Origin: CAYMLL01 sp964390645
Lineage (GTDB): Bacteria > Planctomycetota > UBA8108
Direction: 5' to 3'
NCBI GenBank assembly: GCA_964390645.1
Contig: CAYMLL010000002.1
Span: 1 to 64,000 of the forward strand
Length of the DNA stretch: 64,000 nt
Part shown: in pieces, positions 61,563-64,000 of the stretch
How the letters are laid out: each line of letters starts with the position of its first letter
How positions within the stretch are numbered: position 1 is the stretch's first letter
Program-made: the position numbers and the translations under genes
The notes under the pieces: model-generated
What the model saw: the letters and a program-made list of their open reading frames with translations, nothing else
Told to the model about the DNA's origin: nothing
The model's database searches: none

Positions 61563-62930
61563 ATGCGCAACTTGCTCTCGAGCGCTCTTTGCCTGTGCGC
61601 CATTTCGTCGGTGCCAGGAGGTGGAGCGGCCTCGACGATAGCGGAGGGTGTTACCGCAGAGAAGAACCCGGATCCTTCTCACATCAAGGGCAGAAGCGGA
61701 GACGCCACCATCACTCTCACTCCCCGAAACGCCATCGAGGACCATCGAAACCTGCAGTGGGCGTTCGACAATACCGCGCCGGGCGGAACGGTCCGACTGG
61801 GCTCGGGGACCTTTTTCATGGGTGACGGAAAGACGGCTCCGCGCAAGACGGCCTGGATGCGGCGTGGACTGAAGGTGGTCGGGGTGAAGGAAGGCGCGAT
61901 ATGGCGCACGATCATCCGGGGAGGAGGCGAAGTGTTGAAGCCGGGCGTCGGTGGTGCGCTCGAAGGAGGGACGTTTCGCGTCACGCTCGAAGGTGACGAT
62001 CACGCGGTCATCGTCGAGGACATCTGGTTTCGCCAGTGGGCCTGCGAGGTCGTCTTCATCCTCGCGTGTAACGGGTTCGAGTTTCGCCGCTGCAGGATAA
62101 CCGATCCCGCGAACGCCGCCGATCCGAGCAAGACCCGGTTCGTTCACGCATTGTGGACGCAGGGCAACGACGCGCGCGGCGATTTCGTCGCGGAGAACAA
62201 CCTGGTCGAGATGGGGCAATACGACGGCCCGCTCGCCGAAGACGAGCAGTTCATGGGTATCTTCACCTCGAACCACGACAACATTCGCATCGTCAATAAC
62301 ACGATCATCGGGACCGATGAGGCTGTCGAGATACTGATGAACCGGTACGGCAATACCGGCCCCGGCGACCCCGTTGCTGCCAGGTCGCCCGCCGAGATCG
62401 TGGTGGCCAACAATCGCATCGACGTCACGGGAACGCCGGGTCCGCGCTGGGGAGGCAGCTGGGCCATTCTCATCTGTGGCAACCTGAACGTGGACCGGGT
62501 TCTCATCGAGAACAACGACGTCACGAAGCGAGGCAGAGGCTGGGGCATGGGTCTCAGCGGCGCGAACATGCGCATCACCGGAAACAAGTTTCGCTTTGAA
62601 GAGCACGACGGCAAGCTGACACCGGGCGCCGTGACCATCGGGGGCTACCCGCTTCTCGCAGGGAAGGCCATGGGCAGCTCGCTCACCAATTCGGTGATCA
62701 AGGACAACACCTTCGAGGGGCGCGTACGGGACCACGGCATGTTCTTCATGCCGGGTCGCCGCGGCTTCGCCAACGCCTCCAGCGGCAATCATATCGACCT
62801 GGGCAGCTCTCTGGTCACTCTGGGCGCCGCGACGACACTCACGCTCAGCCAGAAAATGACGGACAATGTCTTCAAGGGAGCGCTGGGCAAGGTCACCGAC
62901 AACGCGATCGACGGCGCCAACAAGTACTAG
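61563..62930 (+). CDS. Secreted right-handed parallel beta-helix protein
   Basis: A 455-residue exported protein with a weak signal peptide (LLSSALCLCAISSVPGGGAAS). From about residue 55 the opening LQWAFDNTAPGGTVRLGSGTF is the usual start of pectate-lyase-like helices, and the repeat turns follow (NGFEFRRCRITD, FVAENNLVEMGQYD, IRIVNNTIIGTDE, VVANNRIDVTG, VLIENNDVTKRG, MRITGNKF, SVIKDNTFEGR) with the NN-type Asn ladder of beta-helices. Such proteins cleave or bind polysaccharides; no pectate-lyase Arg/Ca site is obvious. It precedes an HpaI-type aldolase by 14 bases and is probably co-transcribed with it. Confidence 0.82.
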   Translation: MRNLLSSALCLCAISSVPGGGAASTIAEGVTAEKNPDPSHIKGRSGDATITLTPRNAIEDHRNLQWAFDNTAPGGTVRLGSGTFFMGDGKTAPRKTAWMRRGLKVVGVKEGAIWRTIIRGGGEVLKPGVGGALEGGTFRVTLEGDDHAVIVEDIWFRQWACEVVFILACNGFEFRRCRITDPANAADPSKTRFVHALWTQGNDARGDFVAENNLVEMGQYDGPLAEDEQFMGIFTSNHDNIRIVNNTIIGTDEAVEILMNRYGNTGPGDPVAARSPAEIVVANNRIDVTGTPGPRWGGSWAILICGNLNVDRVLIENNDVTKRGRGWGMGLSGANMRITGNKFRFEEHDGKLTPGAVTIGGYPLLAGKAMGSSLTNSVIKDNTFEGRVRDHGMFFMPGRRGFANASSGNHIDLGSSLVTLGAATTLTLSQKMTDNVFKGALGKVTDNAIDGANKY

Positions 62931-62944
62931 AAGGCACACACAGC

Positions 62945-63736
62945 ATGCGCAAGAACACGGCACTCGCCAGGTGGCGGGCAGGTGAACAGACCATCGGCGG
63001 CTGGTTGTCCCTGGCGAATACCCATACCGCGGAGATGATGGCCAACGCCGGGTTCGACTGGCTGTGCGTGGACATGCAGCACGGCCTGCTGGACTATCAC
63101 GATCTGCTGCACATGCTGCCCGCGATCTCGACCACCGACACGATCCCCATCGTGCGCGTGTCCGGCAACGAGCCCGCCGAGATCATGAAGGTCCTCGACG
63201 CGGGCGCTCTGGGGGTCATCGTGCCCATGATCAACAACCGCGAGGAGGCGCTCGCCGCCGTATCGGCCTGTCGGTATCCGCCGGAAGGTACGCGGTCCTT
63301 CGGCCCCGTTCGCGCCGCGATGTACGGAGGTCGGGGTTACGCGAGAGAGGCGAACGACGAGATCGCCTGTATCGCCATGATCGAGACCGAGGAGGGCATC
63401 GAGAAGCTGGAGGAGGTCGTCACCACACCCGGTCTCGGCGGCATCTACGTCGGCCCGTCGGATCTCGCCCTGGCGCTCGGGCTGTCCCCCCGCGGAGATA
63501 CGGATGATCCGCTGCATCTCGAGACCGTGGACAGGATCGTGGCCACCTGCAAGAAGCACGGGATACCGGTAGGGATCCATACCGGGAGCCTGGCCTACAC
63601 GCAACGCCGCCTGGAGGCGGGGTTCAACTTCGTCACCCTGGGCGCAGACAGCAGCTTCATGATGAAGGCCGTGGCCTCCGATCTGGCCGCGGCACGCAAC
63701 ATCCAGGAGACAGAGCGGGAAAACACCGGCTACTAG
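62945..63736 (+). CDS. HpcH/HpaI-family class II aldolase
   Basis: A 263-residue aldolase of the 2,4-dihydroxyhept-2-ene-dioate / 2-keto-3-deoxy-sugar-acid type. Motifs: the catalytic-base region CVDMQHGLLDYHD, ARG-like substrate segment VRVSGNEPAEIMKVLDAGALGVIVPMINN, the metal-binding Glu in MIETEEGIE and Asp in YVGPSDLA. It would split a 4-hydroxy-2-oxo acid into pyruvate and an aldehyde. Placed directly after the beta-helix protein, it may act on a sugar-acid derived from a polysaccharide. An ACACACAGC-type weak ribosome site precedes it. Confidence 0.92.
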   Translation: MRKNTALARWRAGEQTIGGWLSLANTHTAEMMANAGFDWLCVDMQHGLLDYHDLLHMLPAISTTDTIPIVRVSGNEPAEIMKVLDAGALGVIVPMINNREEALAAVSACRYPPEGTRSFGPVRAAMYGGRGYAREANDEIACIAMIETEEGIEKLEEVVTTPGLGGIYVGPSDLALALGLSPRGDTDDPLHLETVDRIVATCKKHGIPVGIHTGSLAYTQRRLEAGFNFVTLGADSSFMMKAVASDLAAARNIQETERENTGY

Positions 63737-63911
63737 TCCAGTAGCCCGGTGAGCTGAACCGGGGTTCCGCTCCGGACGTCGTTCGTCGTGAACCCTGCGC
63801 ATGACGACGGGACTCGGCGAAGAAGCGACCGACGCTTCACATGCAGTCGGTGACACGCCACATCGAGGTACGCTGATGTCGAATGCCAGCAGTCGCTGTA
63901 CCGGAACCGGC

Positions 63912-64000
63912 TCACGTACCCTCTTGATGCTGGAGGAGCTCGAGCATGTCGAGAAGCCGCTCACGCACGACCTGTCGGAAGGCCGGGCAGTCATCGAGGC
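63912..64000 (-). CDS. C-terminal end of a gene running off the window (unidentified)
   Basis: The last 89 bases read on the minus strand as LDDCPAFRQVVRERLLDMLE followed by LLQHQEGT and a stop at 63912, a helical tail with coding-like composition. The gene's start is beyond the window. Endings of this kind are seen in sulfatases among others, but 28 residues are too few to name it. The stretch 63737-63911 before it holds nothing recognisable. Confidence 0.35.
   Translation of the reverse strand, partial: LDDCPAFRQVVRERLLDMLELLQHQEGT

Overview
This is a high-GC window from an uncultured-type bacterium. The gene content resembles Planctomycetota or Acidobacteriota-like environmental genomes: ThuA, a cytochrome of the planctomycete PSCyt1 type, DUF1080, PQQ beta-propellers and Tat-exported sugar epimerases. 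These sit beside a large CoA-ester catabolic gene set that is more familiar from actinobacteria and proteobacteria. The lineage is inferred from gene content only. There is no rRNA, tRNA or CRISPR that I can see. A run of 10 Ns at 42670-42679 marks a draft, probably metagenomic, assembly.

Layout. 1-4.9 kb: an Nramp-like transporter (cut by the window edge), MaoC, ThuA and a PQQ dehydrogenase. 4.9-17.4 kb: CoA-ester metabolism, with a two-subunit acyl-CoA dehydrogenase, a tandem and a single class III CoA-transferase, enoyl-CoA hydratase, a further acyl-CoA dehydrogenase and an epoxide-hydrolase-like enzyme, broken up by two gene remnants. 18-22.5 kb: a secreted dihaem protein and an FG-GAP/beta-lactamase fusion. 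23.1-26 kb: DUF35 plus thiolase, a phosphoesterase and a dienelactone hydrolase. 26-33 kb: an alpha/beta hydrolase, an acyl-CoA ligase, a secreted epoxide hydrolase, an IS3 remnant lying between a truncated and an intact copy of a PQQ-propeller 5' end. 33-45 kb: a CoA-transferase, an internally shortened amidohydrolase, sugar/polyol dehydrogenases and oxidases, a broken phytanoyl-CoA dioxygenase and a CocE-type hydrolase. 45.4-54.1 kb: six co-directional genes on the minus strand around a Baeyer-Villiger monooxygenase. 54.4-64 kb: a carboxyltransferase, a selenoprotein candidate, a VOC-VOC-DUF1080 fusion, SDR, an HMG-CoA-lyase-like enzyme, a beta-helix protein and an HpaI-type aldolase.

How the genes work together. 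The common theme is breakdown of diverse organic acids, ketones, lactones and polyols: periplasmic PQQ oxidation, hydrolysis, CoA activation or transfer, beta-oxidation steps, then C-C cleavage. The cluster at 45.4-54.1 kb reads as a ketone to ester/lactone to alcohol plus acid route. This is inference from gene families.

Most notable is a thioredoxin-fold (AhpC/TSA-like) gene at 56160-56831. Its redox-motif Cys codon is an in-frame TGA, followed at the expected distance by a hairpin with Gs in its loop. It looks like a selenoprotein that automated calling would truncate. A second theme is gene decay: at least seven remnants or disrupted genes are scattered between intact ones.
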